Shown piece after piece: positions 1 to 13,117 of a stretch of DNA of 64,000 nucleotides (position 1 is its first letter; each line of letters opens with the position of its first letter). The notes beneath the pieces are model-generated. The model did no database searches, had not been told where the DNA came from, and worked only from the letters and a program-made list of their open reading frames with translations. A program made the translations under genes and the position numbers. The stretch is from Metopolophium dirhodum. Its lineage: Eukaryota > Arthropoda > Insecta > Hemiptera > Aphididae. The stretch lies in NCBI RefSeq assembly GCF_019925205.1, contig NC_083561.1, positions 11,965,217 through 12,029,216 on the forward strand, given 5' to 3'.

Positions 1-1321
1 GGTAGAAAAATCCGAAATGCTACAAACCAAGGTAATTACCGATCTAACCAAAATGCACAAGAAAGTGACGACCGAAATGAACGTGAAATAATTCGGATAT
101 CACAAACGCGTGAAGCGCGAGCGCGACATTCAACTAATAATCGCGCAAGTTTGAATCGAGCTGCTTTCAGTTACGATGTGTCAATTGACTACAGTAACTA
201 CCACTGTGTTATTATTGGTTCTATGAACTCGGTTTGCTCATATTGTAAGGCTTTGAAATACAAAAACGAAGCCAATGGATTGTGTTGCGCAAATGGTAAA
301 GTGAAATTGATACCATTGGTATTAAGTACATAGAGCATTTACATCCAATTCATTCCTTCGTCTAGCAATCGAGTATGGGCCCGATATTAAATATTACGCT
401 CATTCGAAAGTAGAGATTGGTGCTATGGACAAGGAATGTCCGCATTGTAATGCGCTTAAGTTCAAAAATGAGCCAGCCGGTATGAGTTGCGCGTCAGGAA
501 AAGTGCAACTACCGGAAATTGAAACACCACCTGAAACAACTGAAACACCACCCACGGTTTACTTATCGGTACGGATCCAGATTCTAACCTGTTCCTGAAG
601 TCAATTCGAACATTCAAAATGTTTCAAAATGACATCGTTCGGAGCAACAGAAATAGTTAAAAATAATGCTGCAATTTAATTCAACGACTTTTATGAAATT
701 TTATATGCATATTCAGTAGGTCTGAAAATAAGCTACTATCTATTTTTCATACCCCTAAGTGATAATAAGGGTTGTCCAGAAAAAAAGAAAAATAAAAATA
801 ATAATAGTGTATTATATATTGGTTGCTATTAGTTAATAGGGCATGTTTGTTGATTTGTATTATTATTTTTTGTCAAAATATATACATAAAAAAGAATTTT
901 TGTGTGTAGATTAGACCTCTGGGAAGAACATACCTAGGCTAATTTAAAAAGGATTAAATTTGGTTTTTTTTTATTCATTGGATTTTAGTACGGTTAGGTT
1001 AGGTTAGGATTTTGTATTAATTGATTATATTAATCCACCGTAGGTGGAATTGAGTAAAATCGACAAACTTGGTATAACTCTGATACTTTAGAGTTAAATC
1101 ATACACTTATGTACAAACAGCACGGGGTCCGCGATCTACCGCAGGTAGATTGCCTACCTGATAATATACTGCTGCGAATTAGAATTTTTATTCCAGTCAA
1201 CAGAAAAGTTAAGATAAATCTAGAACATCATACACCGAATATTAAATAACGCATTGAACAAAGTTTGAGTCATATACAGTTTGTACATTTAACGGGTAAC
1301 GAAGTGCACGGGATCAGCTAG
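1..1321 (+). mobile_element. Helitron remnant with duplicated zinc-finger segment and 3' terminus
   Basis: Degenerate N-terminal part of a Helitron Rep/helicase polyprotein. Around 151-330 the frame reads LNRAAFSYDVSIDYSNY followed by CSYCKALKYKNE and CCANGKVKL, the CxxC zinc-finger block typical of Helitron helicase-like N-termini. A second, diverged copy of the same block follows at about 385-520 (ECPHCNALKFKNE, CASGKVQLPE). It continues after a frameshift as LLIGTDPDSNLFLKSI and then a MTSFGAT-like stretch. At 1310-1321 the sequence GGGATCAGCTAG followed by T matches the CTRR-T end of Helitrons. The 5' end lies outside the window. Stops and frameshifts show it is dead. The family assignment is strong; treating the CTAG as the end of the same element is inference. 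Confidence 0.75.
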
Positions 1322-1334
1322 TATACTAATACAA

Positions 1335-1340
1335 TTTATT
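1335..1340 (-). terminator. Poly(A) signal AATAAA of the SLC17-like gene
   Basis: AATAAA on the minus strand, 158 nt past the stop codon of the transporter gene and only 14 bp from the Helitron end. The position is typical for a 3' UTR. No nearer hexamer was seen. Confidence 0.5.
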
Positions 1341-1497
1341 CTATTATTTCCACAGATAACAGTACATTTTTAAAATAGTTAATAAAACAAGTGTTTGATA
1401 ACTAAATTAATAGGTACCTAAATTGTATTTATATTTACAATGTAAAGGATGGTTTTGACAAATTTGTAATTTTTATAGTTATAGATTATGATTAAAA

Positions 1498-4400
1498 CTA
1501 TTTTGATGTTTTCTCATCTTCTATTGATTTCAATTGTATTACATTTGATTCATCATGTTTATTATCTTTTTCATTTTCACTTAGACGGTACTGTTTTATG
1601 TCATCCCATGGCTGTACTTCACCAGATCCCAAAAAAAGAAATATTAAAGAAGTTGACATCATGATTATCACCATGATCCAAAATACCAAACGCCACTCTA
1701 AAACGGTTCTCTAAAACATTAAAAACAAAATATTAACTAGGTATATTATATATAAAAATATACTAAATAGCATATACACTAGGTAACTAGTAGTATAGAA
1801 TTAGCATTTAAAAATTCAGATCAGGTTAAATAAATAAATTTAAATTATTATTTAATTTGTATTAATGCATTAGCAAGCTTACATTTGGTGTGAGGATTCC
1901 TACGATGTATGGAGTGGCCATTCCTGACAAACATCCAATGCCATTTACCAATCCCATCAGAGTAGGTGAATAATTGGGTGACAAGTCAAGTGAATTAATA
2001 CGTAAGCTAGGATAACAGAATCCCATGAGGGCCACGCCGAAGGTAAAACACAATGTTGCAATAATTTTATTACATCCAACGAACGAAGCACACATTACTC
2101 CCAGAGCGGGACCAAGATTTCCTGAAAGCATATACAATTTGTAATTTTTTTACATCATTACGGATGGTATACTTTAGTGATATTTTCACTCAATGTTTAT
2201 ACCTATAAAGGCATACATTTTTCTGACTTGGGTGACTTTCATTGATCCTTTACTTATTAGGCGATCTGCTAGTATACTGGCAGCAACCGATGTAACCCAT
2301 TGAGCGAAAAACGGTATTGACGATAACAAACCGTTCTATACCATAAATATTTAAAATTAATATGAATAAATGTACTTAGTACATTGGCATACAGATTTTG
2401 TTTTCAACTTACTTCAGTCACGGAAAAGTGCAAGACATCACTCATGTACTTGGGAAGATCGCTGATTAAAGTAAAAGCGCCCCAGTCGTGTCCTGCTCCA
2501 CCAATGACCAGCGCCCATACTGGCCCAGAGGTTAGTATGGATTTCCACGGTGTAGGCGTCAGATCCTGTACACATAAATAAAAATCTTAGTTCGTACTGT
2601 GTTAAAACAGAGGAGTACTAACTAAGAAACTGTCCAAACCTTCTTCCTTTCTAGTCTTCCGATGGATCTTTTTAAGTAGTCCCGCTCTTCGTCCGAGATG
2701 AATGGGTGAGAATTTGGATCGTTGTATACGAACATGCACCAGATTATAAACCAAATGATTGAAACAATGCCAAAAAAGTAAAAGACGTTCGGCCAACCAC
2801 CGGGTATGTACCGCATGATGAACCCGCTCAACAAATTGGACAAAATATTACCGATTTGTGCACCTGTGTACAAAGTTATCCGAATAATTTATCACATAAT
2901 ATGTACAATGAAATTCTATCTCGTGTATAATACACGTTACCTGCAAATACCAGCGTGGCAAACTTTCCTTTTTCTTCAGGGGGCGCCCACTGCGCCAGGA
3001 GTGTGCAAAGCGCCGGAAACGTCATGCCCTATAGTGGAAAAATAATGAACTCATAGCGTACTTAAGTACAACCGAGAGTAAGTAAAAATAATGGAATATC
3101 ATATATTTGTAGGTATATATACATAATAAAATATACTAGAGTTATGAGATAAAACTCACTTTATAGTAAACGTATCGAAAATATCTGTACCATTAAATGA
3201 TAATTTTTAAACTAATTCGGGTTTATCTGTTTGAGATAGTAATTTATAAGGTATTTTAACGACTTTTAGAAAATGTATGCAACATTTTTAACCACGAACC
3301 CTTATAGGTAGCTCATCATATATTGCATAACCTGTATAATTAGTAATTATGCATTCGTAAATAATATGCATATTATATTATGTACAAGTGCGGTACACTT
3401 AATCATTTATAAATTTGTAAAAAATGTTTTACAGTGGTAATATGCTATTTTTTAGATTTTATAAAATAAGATGTTTACTAAAATACTATACGTCCTATTC
3501 TAACATAATAAATATATTTTTTTCATTGGTCTAGAGTCCGGCAAATATGGCCATTAACTATTGTAGAGGTTACTGTTGGGAGGGTTGGAACGGTTGTATG
3601 GTTTATTGTTAATACGTGTATATATAGGTTTTTTTGCCACTATGGACCCGGGTTAGGTTAGTAACCGTTGCTTACTCTCAATCACGTTACGTAATTGATT
3701 TCAGTCACTAACAGTAATAATATTACAAACCATGAAGTTTTAAAATGTGTAAATAGGTAGGTAGTTAATGGATTGTTCAATTTAATTATTTAGTAGGTAT
3801 ATTTACAATAATTATTAACGGATACCTATTGAAGTGCATATTATAATATACAAGTGTGTTTGTGGTAGGTATAATATATAAATTCATAATTTTACAGTGT
3901 TGTAGGACACAAGTTATAGGTCATCGTGCAAAATATTTTATATAATATTTTTCTAAAAACATTAATAATTAATTTTATATTACATGTTGTGGATTTTTAT
4001 TCAAAAGCCCTCGTGATGCATATGTTTAAAATGTACTATATATGATTAGACAATATTGTTTGTGAGCATTAATTTTAAACCATCAAATCTACCATGTACC
4101 TACGTTTAATGTGAAAGGCTGGGCATTAACGAGTTAAAAAGTTAAAGTTAAGTTGTTTTTAACCAAGTTACATTCCTAAAAGCATTTGCTTTCGTTGTAT
4201 ACTTTTATCAATTAATGTACGTATTGTGATTTGACATGGATTGTAAATATTTAGTTATCAAAAAATGTACCTGATTTTTAACTAATTTAAGTTGCTTTTT
4301 TATTAAATTTAACTTTTAACTTATTAACAAGTTATAATAAATAAAAGGCTCTTTAAACTTTAAGCTTTACCTCCATTTTTCTAAATTAACTTGACTTAAC

Positions 4401-5025
4401 TGGCATAGCGTCGGCCTTAAAATATATGATAACGCATAAACAGGTAACGTAATAGAATTGTACGCATGCGCATTACTTCACCAAGTCCTTCGACGAATCG
4501 CAGGATAGCCAGCGGCCTGGACCCGATGTGTGCCACACACGGTGTCATCAGCGTGAATATGGCCGTGCATAGTATGCCGATGCCCATGGTGTGCTTTCCT
4601 CCGTACTTCTGGGACAGCACACCGCCGGGCACATGCGTGAGTATGTAACCGTAGTAGAATGCCGACAGCACCTCCCCCTGTGTCTCCTCGTCCCAGTCGA
4701 ACCTCCGGCGGTCGCCGTGCACGTGCCCCTGTTCCGTCGTCGTGGCCGCCACTGACGTCTGGTTGGACGCCGACGAATGCAGCAGTCGCCCCTGCGCCGT
4801 CGTCCCCGGCAACGGGCAGTAGTCGTGTTGCACGGCCGTCAGAGGGTCGCTCCGCCGCCCCTGCACCTGCACGGACACCACCATTTGCGTGAGCGTGATG
4901 CCCAGGCACGCCCGCATCACGTACGCCATCGTCACGCCCAGCATCCCCATCACGGCCATCACCCATCTCTGGGATACGTTTCCTGCACAGCCGGAAAACC
5001 GGACCCCCGAGGCGAAGGAAAACAT
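1498..5025 (-). CDS. SLC17-family anion transporter (putative inorganic phosphate cotransporter / sialin-like), 7 exons, 532 aa
   Basis: Exons on the minus strand: 5025-4477, 3028-2941, 2863-2640, 2565-2413, 2335-2203, 2121-1883, 1710-1498. All introns are GT-AG and all phases agree, giving 532 codons plus stop, the usual SLC17 length. Exon 1 carries TM1 with the conserved Arg (about R38), a long extracellular loop with an NQT glycosylation site (N88), then FDWDEETQG and HVPGGVLSQKYGGK, the MFS loop after TM2. The first splice joins GLGE to GMTFPA, a family hallmark, followed by WAPPEEKGKF. Exon 4 has WKSILTSGPVWALVIGGAGH and HDWG; the last exon ends in an acidic cytoplasmic tail. Known relatives are 12-TM proton- or sodium-coupled carriers of organic anions or phosphate in plasma membrane or vesicles; the substrate here cannot be told. 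Exon 1 is much richer in G+C than the other exons. The donor of exon 3 (AAG/GTTTGG) is the weakest site. Confidence 0.92.
4114..4421. repeat. TTAACTT-rich palindromic MITE-like repeat in SLC17 intron 1
   Basis: Imperfect inverted repeat. The left end reads AAGGCTGGGCATTAACGAG and the right end, reverse-complemented, begins AAGGC and continues with a CAGTTAAG-like stretch. Inside, TTAACGAGTTAAAAAGTTAA near 4128 faces TTTAACTTTTAACTTATTAA near 4315. It lies about 55 bp from the exon 1 donor. No target duplication was found, so its class is open. Similar TTAACTTT blocks recur at 5066-5175 and 5555-5715 on the other side of the exon. Confidence 0.45.
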
Positions 5026-6799
5026 TAAACAACGTCGATATTCTATTAATATTATTTCAGCAAAGGCGGGGAAATTAATTAGGTACCTAGTTAAAAAGTC
5101 TAAGTTAAAAAGTCATTTTTTTCAAACTTTTCTACTTAAAACTAGTTTGTTAATTTTCTAATTAACTTAAACATTCAACTAGAATCCAATGTAAGAACTT
5201 AGCTATTTAGAGTTGATTTGAAAAACATTGCATTGAGTTAAAATACATGTAACCCATATCTGTTGTTAACACTAATCAGTTAAATCAACAACAAATAATA
5301 TTTATAGACATAATATTATAAATATTCCTTGATTTAATAATTTTGTTGATACAGATGTCTGATATTTCCTAAAGCGTCACAACTGCTAGATGCGTTAATA
5401 TTGTACTTGTTACTAGTCATTATTTCCTGCAATATTTATAAAAAAATTACAAAAAAACTAAAGTTACATAATCACTATATTATATATTTATATATAGATG
5501 GTATTATGGAAACAGTCACTATTATAATAATTATAGGTGGTAATTAAAAAAATAATTTAAAAATTTCTTTTTAACAAAATTAAGTTGATATTTGCTCCGA
5601 ATTAACTTTTACGTTTAAATATATTATTTGTTAATTATTTGCTTATAACTTAATATTCTTAACTTTGATTTATCTTAACTAGTTCAAGTTTATTATTTTT
5701 ATTAACTTGCCCAACTTTAATTATTTGTATAAAAATATAGTCGTTTTATATCAAAACTATATCGTGTGCCCTGCAAGATGAGGAGGGTTAAGATAGGTAT
5801 GTCGTGGACTCAGAACCTAAAGGTGCATATCGATTATTTTTCGATAATACACTTTATATAATATTAGTATATATTGGTTATTATTATCAATGCTCTATAA
5901 TTCAAGCTCACCAGTAACAAAGTAAAGCTATTATTCAAAGAGTTTATAAATTTGTAATTTATTATAGTAGGTAATCTATAAATAGAACCTGACGGTTATA
6001 ACAATTTAATGTTAAAACCAATAGATTTTTTTTACGTGATAAAATTAATTAGTGATAATCAAAAACAACTGTTCCATATTAATTGAGATATCATACAGAA
6101 TAAATAATAGTATACAATCTATTATTTTGGGTATTACATCACGATATTATACCTATTCATTTTTACTTACTCAAAAAATTTTTTCAAGGAAACATACATT
6201 TAATTCAGATTGAAAAAAATTCCTACTGAGTGATAAAAATATATTAACAACCAGTCGGTTCAACCTACATCTTAAAAAAATAATAAAATGGGTAGAATTA
6301 AGCATGGCTAAATATATAGGTATGATCGCATTGAGACGCATTTTCGTAATGGGCTGCGCACGTACAATTATTGTATGTTTTAGCATGGAAAGGAATCTCA
6401 GCTGGCAGTGATTTTTGGATTTATTTAGCCAAGAAATTAATAATTTGTATGGTTTTGTTAGCAAATAAATCGAAGTGATAAAATTCACTGCCAGTGGCGG
6501 CCATGACACCTGCGTATAACAAAGTTGCGATCATACCTATATATTTAGCCATGGAATTAAGTACTTACAGGCACGTAGTGACGGATGTAATGTATTGCAC
6601 TCACAATTTAGTAAGTGGCTGAGTAAGTTTACCCTATCCATACAAATTAAAATGTAGTGTAGGTTTATCAGGGATGGATCAAAGAATGAAAAAAGGGTGG
6701 ACTAAACACAAATTATTTATCAATAATCTAGGTACCCATGTAAATCATGTAAACTAAAATGAAATACTCGTAAATATAAACCTATAAAGTACCTACCTA
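5026..6799. other. Upstream region of the SLC17-like gene; no gene seen
   Basis: AT-rich sequence 5' of the transporter gene. It holds TTAACTT-rich blocks (5066-5175 and 5555-5715, the latter ending in TTGCCCAACTTTAA, a reverse-complement echo of the repeat at 4.1 kb). The only sizeable open frame (minus, 6171-6509) shows no family features and low complexity. A core promoter could not be placed. Confidence 0.5.
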
Positions 6800-7702
6800 T
6801 TTTAGATTCTAAGCGGAGCGGTGAATGTATTGATTTTACAATGATGTGTGTTTTTTTTTTAATTTTTAATTTTTTTTGTGTCTTTCATCACCTTTTAGAA
6901 CAGTAAAAATGATTAGATTTTATTCAACAGTATCTTTTCTGATGGGAATGTGAATCTAGTTGGTACTTTGGGTGGAGGGGGGGTCAAAAGTAAAAAATTC
7001 CAAATAGTTTTCAAAAATGCGGTGAAAAACAAAAGAAAAATTAAGGAAAAACGGGAATTTTTAGGTAAAATTGGTATTCAATAATCGGTTTTGGTTTTTG
7101 GTGTAACTCTAAAACAATTTAACAGGAGATATATGACATTTTCACTGGTTGTTTATATTAGTATTTTCTATACACGATAACATTTTCAAAAACATTAATA
7201 TGTTTTGAACTGTTTATGGAATTTTCAGTTTCAATTTTTTTCTATAAATGTCAATAAAAATGTATTTGTTGGGTAAAAAAGCTTGAAAATGTAATGCAAA
7301 CCTCTTAATATATTGTTACAACAATATTTGAATAATATTAAAAATCCATAGTCACATTTTTTTTATAAGCATTTAAAGTTAAAATCTTGACAAAATGTAT
7401 CAAATTAAAAATTTACAAATTATTCATTAGTTAAAATTTTTTTAAATGTTCTAATTTTATAGCTAAGGATTGAAAAATCTAAAACAGGATTCCACGTAAA
7501 GAGGTTATAATTTTATAAATATTTAAATTACTTAATTCACAATAATATCATAGGCTGACTGACCGTCTTCGCTCATAATCGTTTTTCTTATACAATGATA
7601 TTATATAATTGAATTCTATTTTAGTACAATCCATTACAGTAATCTACTTGTAACCTAGGTACTGTACAGCAGAGCTACACCCACTTGCCCACCTTTTTTT
7701 TG
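6800..7702 (+). repeat. Multicopy repeat family R1, copy A (single-unit form)
   Basis: Starts TTTAGATTCTAAGCGGAGCG and ends with a CAGAGCTACACCCACTTGCC-like end followed by CCACC and a T run. The order of blocks matches the copies at 11.1, 21.6 and 37.9 kb. These are a GGGAAAGTGAATCTAGTTGG-like box, a GTAACTCTAAAACAA box, an ATAAATATCAATAAAA-like box, a CATAGGCTGACTGACCGTCT box, and a tail with an imperfect CAATGATATTAT palindrome. This copy has only one of the two internal units found in the longer copies. No protein is encoded. The class is not recognised: it has sub-terminal inverted GATTCTGAGCG boxes but no clear outer inverted repeats. Confidence 0.75.
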
Positions 7703-10700
7703 TTGTCAATGAACGTCCTGAAATATACGAGAAAACATCTTTAAAATATCAAAGGGTCTTCAGTTCTCATAACTGCCTCTCGGTTTCTGAGTGAATTTTG
7801 TATATGTACCTACTATAACATCGTAGGTCTGATATATTATACGCAGAGTATGGCCTATATTGGCCTCGGCATTTTAGACGATTAGATCCTGTTGTTTAAT
7901 AGTTTTCATTTATAAATATAAAATATAATATAATGTATATTATTATCGTGTGAGGCGGGGTTAAGGTTATGTACATCAATTATAACCACGATAACGTCAT
8001 GCAAAAGTATTTGATCCTCGTTGCCAATAATAATAATAATAATATTATCAGTTATAAAAGTGGGCTTACAGACAAATGCGTTTGTAGAAATTTCGTCAAT
8101 ATGAACAGAAGGCTGAAGGACCATAAAAATATTTGATCATAATAAATTAGGTACATACATATATTATTATGATATACCTACAACGTGTCTAATTCAATAG
8201 AACAATTACAATTTTTGTTTTACTTCGAGAAATGTACATACCCGGTCGGTAGTTTAATCACGTTTAGGTAGGTACATATTATAGTCCAAGTAAAGGAAAA
8301 TGTATCTTGTGTGCCTTACCCTTGCGTAATCTTTGCGCACAATGCAATAGTGTTCACTATTCAATATTAAGAATAGTTATTTTATTTAAAAGGTCTATAA
8401 CACAAATCAATATTTGCCAGAACATAATAATCACACAATAAGAAAACTAAACGCACTGGAATAATTACAGATTGATATGAAGTTAATAATGTCAAGACTA
8501 AAAATATAAAGTGTTGGATGACATTATAATATTATAATGACTGATAAACAGAGATAATTATGTTTGAAATCTATTTTCCACAACAACCATTTACTATGAT
8601 TACAGATTAGTGACTATATTTGTTGTATATACGATTGCTTACTTCTTTTTTTAATAAGATACATTTTTATGTTATAAATTTATAATAATTAAAAAATTAT
8701 TTTAATTGATATTTTTTATTGTAAAATCATAATTTATAATGACTAATCAAACTCTACAACGATACATTTGTAAATTGATTTGTTCGGTTTTTATGAATCA
8801 TAGTTGTACGCTGATAAATAAAATATATGAAATAAGTAACAAATAATAAAAATGTTTGAACACATTATAATTAATGTGTCTCTACGTTTTTAACATAACT
8901 TATTTTTAATCTTACAATTTGATTTTCTAGATCATAATATAGGTACCTATACTATTATTTTCTTAGACGTAATTAATTTTATTTTTCACATTCATTATTA
9001 GGTATTTATAGTTACTGATATTAGTTATGTCTTAAATAAAAAATAAAAATAGTGTTCCTAAATAAGAAACTTTTTTGTTATTAATGAGATGAAATAATTC
9101 TTTTGCTAAAAATAAATATATGTTTATTTTGTTTCAGATATTATTTTTATTTATTAATAATTTATTCTTATATTATTTTTAAATTGTTTAAATATACCAT
9201 CAGTATATAAGGGCATAAATTCACAGTAAATATATAGGGCATATATATATATAATATATATGATTATAAATTATACATAAATATTTCAATGAGTGGACAA
9301 CCGTTCAGTAGAGAAACCTATTAATGACACTAACAATAATACTTCATAGAACTTAAATACTCCTCAGTAAAAGATTAAAAAAAAAAAGAAGAAAACAGTA
9401 TTCCCAGTTTGACGCATCTATTATCCTTTATCCTTCTATCCTTTATTTAATGCTCTCATTTTTATCGTTAAATTTTTTTGTATAAAACTTAATTTCGCCA
9501 AATTAAAGTTTATTATGAAGTTTTATCCAATTTAGTTAGTTAGAATTAGAGTTGCCTCATTAAATATTAATATTAATAAAATGTTCTCATTATTGCAATA
9601 CTCGCGGTCAAGACATCAAAGCATGACTAAAACATAAAATGTTCACATTTTAACGCCCACAAAATTAAATAAATAAATCATAGAAATATTAAGTTAATTG
9701 ATATTTACATCGCATAATTAAGTGAGAAATTATTTTGTAATATTAGAATAAAACATCAAAAAGTTGTATTATAACACATATAAGTAGTACGCATGGTTAG
9801 GTTGCGTTGTACTCTACTATACAAGAAATTTATTATATTCTATTTTAATATAAATAGGAAAACATATGCTATTAAAAAGTTTAGGATTAACGTTTACTTA
9901 CGTGAATTAAATATCATAGTGATGGTTATAAATCTCTTGTTGTCTGTGTATATGCGAGAATCGTTTATTTTGGACGAAGACTTATAGATGACCGTCGTAA
10001 TTCGTCCGAAAAATCGTTGGCCTTTTTACCAATTGACTTATTGCGGTAGTAATACCGTATACAAGAATCGTGGAAAGTATTTAATATTATACATCTATAT
10101 ATTATTTTTAATCCTATGCAAGACGTTGCCGTTGAATAGTTTTGTTAATCTGTTGAGTTCGGCTGCATCTACATAATATTATAATGGCAGTTTCTTCACA
10201 ATTAATTGTATCGAGACACGAAATAATACTGTGGTCGTGCTATTCGAATAAAGTGATTAGTACGCTCTTATTTTGTATACCAATCATCTTATCTGAATTA
10301 ATAATGGAGCCATATCACTTAAATTAAATTTTAATCATTATAAACACGCTGAATGCATACAATGTTTTTTTTAATATTGTTTTAGGTACCTACCGTGTAT
10401 AATATTAAGTTACAAATTATATAGAATCTTTATTTTTTGAAATAACACCTTGTAGTAGTTTATGGTAGATTGGTAACCTGTTGATGATAATTTTATCAAA
10501 GGTCAGCGATTATCTGTAAAGTAAATTGTAATTGTAATTTTTTAATCGTTAAATACACGGAATCGTTTAGGTTTGCCAATTTGGAATTATAGTGATTTTT
10601 AAGATTTAAAATGTCTGAAATTAATATTCTAGAAAATAAGATTTTTTTAAATCGTTGATGAATACAGTATTATGTTGTATAGTTTATACATGCCAAACAT

Positions 10701-11057
10701 AAGCTAATTTATCATAAATTATAGATACTTAAGCATTTACGACTTAGGTTAAATGCAAATGGAGTCCATAATAATGGATCGTTAAATATAGGAGAAAATA
10801 ATGTATACTCCAACATTTTGACCATTAAATCTATATAGATTATAAGTAACCAAATGTTAAGCACTCTGTATTAATAAGCTGAATAATATTTGATTTTTTT
10901 TAAAAAATTAATTGTTCAGAAGAATATTTAATTTCATAGTATTAAATTTCAAAAGCCGAACCCAATATAATATAGAATATGAGAATATGTTTAACTTTAG
11001 CATTGTTGATGCAAGTTAAATAGTATTATATTTTCTATTGATTTATCATGGCAAAAT
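7703..11057. other. AT-rich intergenic region; no gene seen
   Basis: Contains simple repeats (TAA repeats near 8025-8045, TA-rich near 9240-9265) and short scattered open frames (for example 9793-9987 and 9988-10176 plus) without domain motifs, start context or splice partners. No RNA gene was recognised. Confidence 0.5.
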
Positions 11058-12587
11058 AAAAAAAGGTGGATAAGTGGATGTCGCTCTGCTGTACAATAGG
11101 TTACAAGTGGGTCACTGTAATGGATGGTGTTAAATTTGAATTCAATGATATTATAATATCAATGTATAAGAAAAACGATTCTGAGCAAAAACGGTCTGTC
11201 ATCCTATGATATTACCAAGTAAGTTTGATGATATTAATGTGAATAAAGTAATTTATATATTTATCTATTTACGTGGAATCATGTTTTAAATTTTCAATCC
11301 TTAGCCATAAAAGTTAAACATTTTATACATTTTTAACTAGGTACAAAATAATTAATAAATTATAAATTTGATAAATTTTGTAAAAATTTGAACTTTAAAT
11401 GCTTATAAAAAAAAATTGTGCCTATGTATTTTTAATATTTTTCAACTGCTATTAGAACGATATATCAAGAGCTTTATATTAAATTGTCACGCTTTTTTAT
11501 CCAACAAATAAAATTTTATTGATATTTATAGAAAAAAAAACTAAAAAAATTGAAAACTGACAATTTCCGTAAACAGCTCAAAAAGAGTCAAAATATTTTC
11601 AAAATTGTATGGTCTATAGGAAATTTAATTATAAACATTCAGTCAAAATTTCATGTCCCTACGGTCATTTGTTTTAGAGTTACACCAAAAACCAAAATCG
11701 ATTTTCTCGAAAACAGAAAATGCTAATATAAACATTCAGTGAAATTTTCAAGTATCTACAGTCATTCGTTTTTTAATTACAATAAAATAAGAAAATTGTT
11801 ACATGAGAAATCGAGTGAATATCAAATGTTGTAAAAATATAAATTTCAGACGCTCATAAAAATTTAATTTAAGTTTCTTGTAGACATTTTTTTTTTTGAT
11901 AAAGGTAGACAAACTTATGAGTAATCTTATATTACATTTTAAAAGAAAATTTTTTATAAATTCTCAACTCAAAATAATTTGCTAATTTTCGTGATTTTTC
12001 CGTATTTTGTCAAAATTTGAACTTTAAATGCTTATAAATAAAAACTGTGACTTAGGATTTTTAATTTTTTTCATCTGCTTTTGAAACAATAACCGAGGAG
12101 CCTTCTTTTAAATTTTTAAGCTTTTTTACTCAACAGATAAAATTGTATTGATATTTATAGAAAAAAAACTAAAAAAAATGGAAATTGACAATGTCCGTAA
12201 ACAGCTCAAAATAAGTCAAAATATTTGGAAAATGTTATGGTCTATAGGAAATTTAATTATAAACATTCAGTCAAAATTTCATGTCCCTACGGTCATTTGT
12301 TTTAGAGTTACACCAAAAACCAAAATCGATTTTCTCGAAAACAGATTTTGCGTAAAAATTCCCGTTTTTCCTTAATTTTTCTTTTGTTTTTCACGTCACT
12401 TTTGAAAACTACTGGGAAAACCTAACCTACTTTTGACCCCCCAAAGTACCAACTAGATTCACTTTCCTATCAGAAAAGTTACTGTTGAAGAAAATCCAAG
12501 CACTTTTACTGTCCTAAAAGGTGATGACAGACACAAAAATAAAAAATTTAAATCAATACATTCATCGCTTCGTTCAGAATCTAAAAT
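11058..12587 (-). repeat. Multicopy repeat family R1, copy B (full, two-unit form, reverse orientation)
   Basis: Reads on the minus strand from TTTTAGATTCTGAACGAAGCG (near 12587) to the CACCTTTTTT end at 11058. Two tandem, diverged copies of one internal unit of about 500 bp are visible. Each has a CAAAACCAAAATCG or ACAATAAAATAAG box, then TTTTGAGCTGTTTACGG, then ATAAATATCAATAAAA, then a TAAGCATTTAAAG box. It encodes nothing. Open frames inside it (such as 12148-12375) are accidental and recur only as far as the repeat does. Confidence 0.8.
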
Positions 12588-12589
12588 CA

Positions 12590-13117
12590 GGTAAGTGGAT
12601 GTCGCTCTGCTGTACAGTAGGTTAAGAGTGGGCCAATGTATAATGGATTGTATTAAACTTGAATTCCATGATATAATATCATTGTATAAGAAAAACGATT
12701 CTGAGCGGAAAAGGGTGTGTCAGTCTGGATTTTTTATATTGTTATTATTAATTATTATAGCCTGTTAGTTGAATTAATATTATAATATTATTATTATTTT
12801 TTATTCGTTGCTCTGGCCATAAACAAAGCGTTAGAAATTAAAATCCCGTTTTTAGCCAGTTTTTGTAATTTGTCGGTAGTTTTTCCTGTAGCATTAAATA
12901 ACTATTGAGAATTGAGAAAATCGAAAAATGACCTGTCAAAAGTACCATCTTGATCCAATTTACTAAAATATAAGGTACTATATGTTGAAATCGAAGCACT
13001 TCTTCTGGTAGAAATTGTGTATACAGGATATAAAAAAAAAAAGTAAAATAAAAAAAAATAAACACCATTGTATAACCTTAAACCACTAGCTTCCTCGCTC
13101 CGCTCAGAATCTAAAAA
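12590..13117 (-). repeat. Multicopy repeat family R1, internally deleted copy B2
   Basis: Begins directly after copy B with GTAAGTGGATGTCGCTCTGC and runs through the GAAAAACGATTCTGAGCGG box to CCGCTCAGAATCTAAAAATG at 13117. Same orientation as copy B. Both ends of the family are kept, but most of the two internal units is missing or replaced by about 350 bp of diverged sequence. The 76-residue open frame at 12838-13068 (minus) lies wholly in this copy and is not regarded as a gene. Confidence 0.7.

Noticed and set aside
993..1011. Three tandem TTAGG units, the insect telomere motif
   Set aside because: Far too short to suggest an interstitial telomere. Single and double GGTTA words also occur at 3.65, 17.7 and 46.9 kb.
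4478..5032. Overlapping long open frames on both strands of SLC17 exon 1 (184, 77, 83 and 90 residues)
   Set aside because: They are by-products of the GC-rich coding exon. The 202-residue frame alone shows transporter motifs and joins in phase to the next exon.
6171..6509. 112-residue minus-strand open frame upstream of the SLC17 gene
   Set aside because: No motif, no splice partners, low-complexity AT-rich codons.
12148..12375. Open frames inside the R1 repeats (also 12838-13068, 21594-21779, 37924-38112)
   Set aside because: They do not recur as a conserved protein between copies. Homopolymer tracts and frameshifts differ in every copy.
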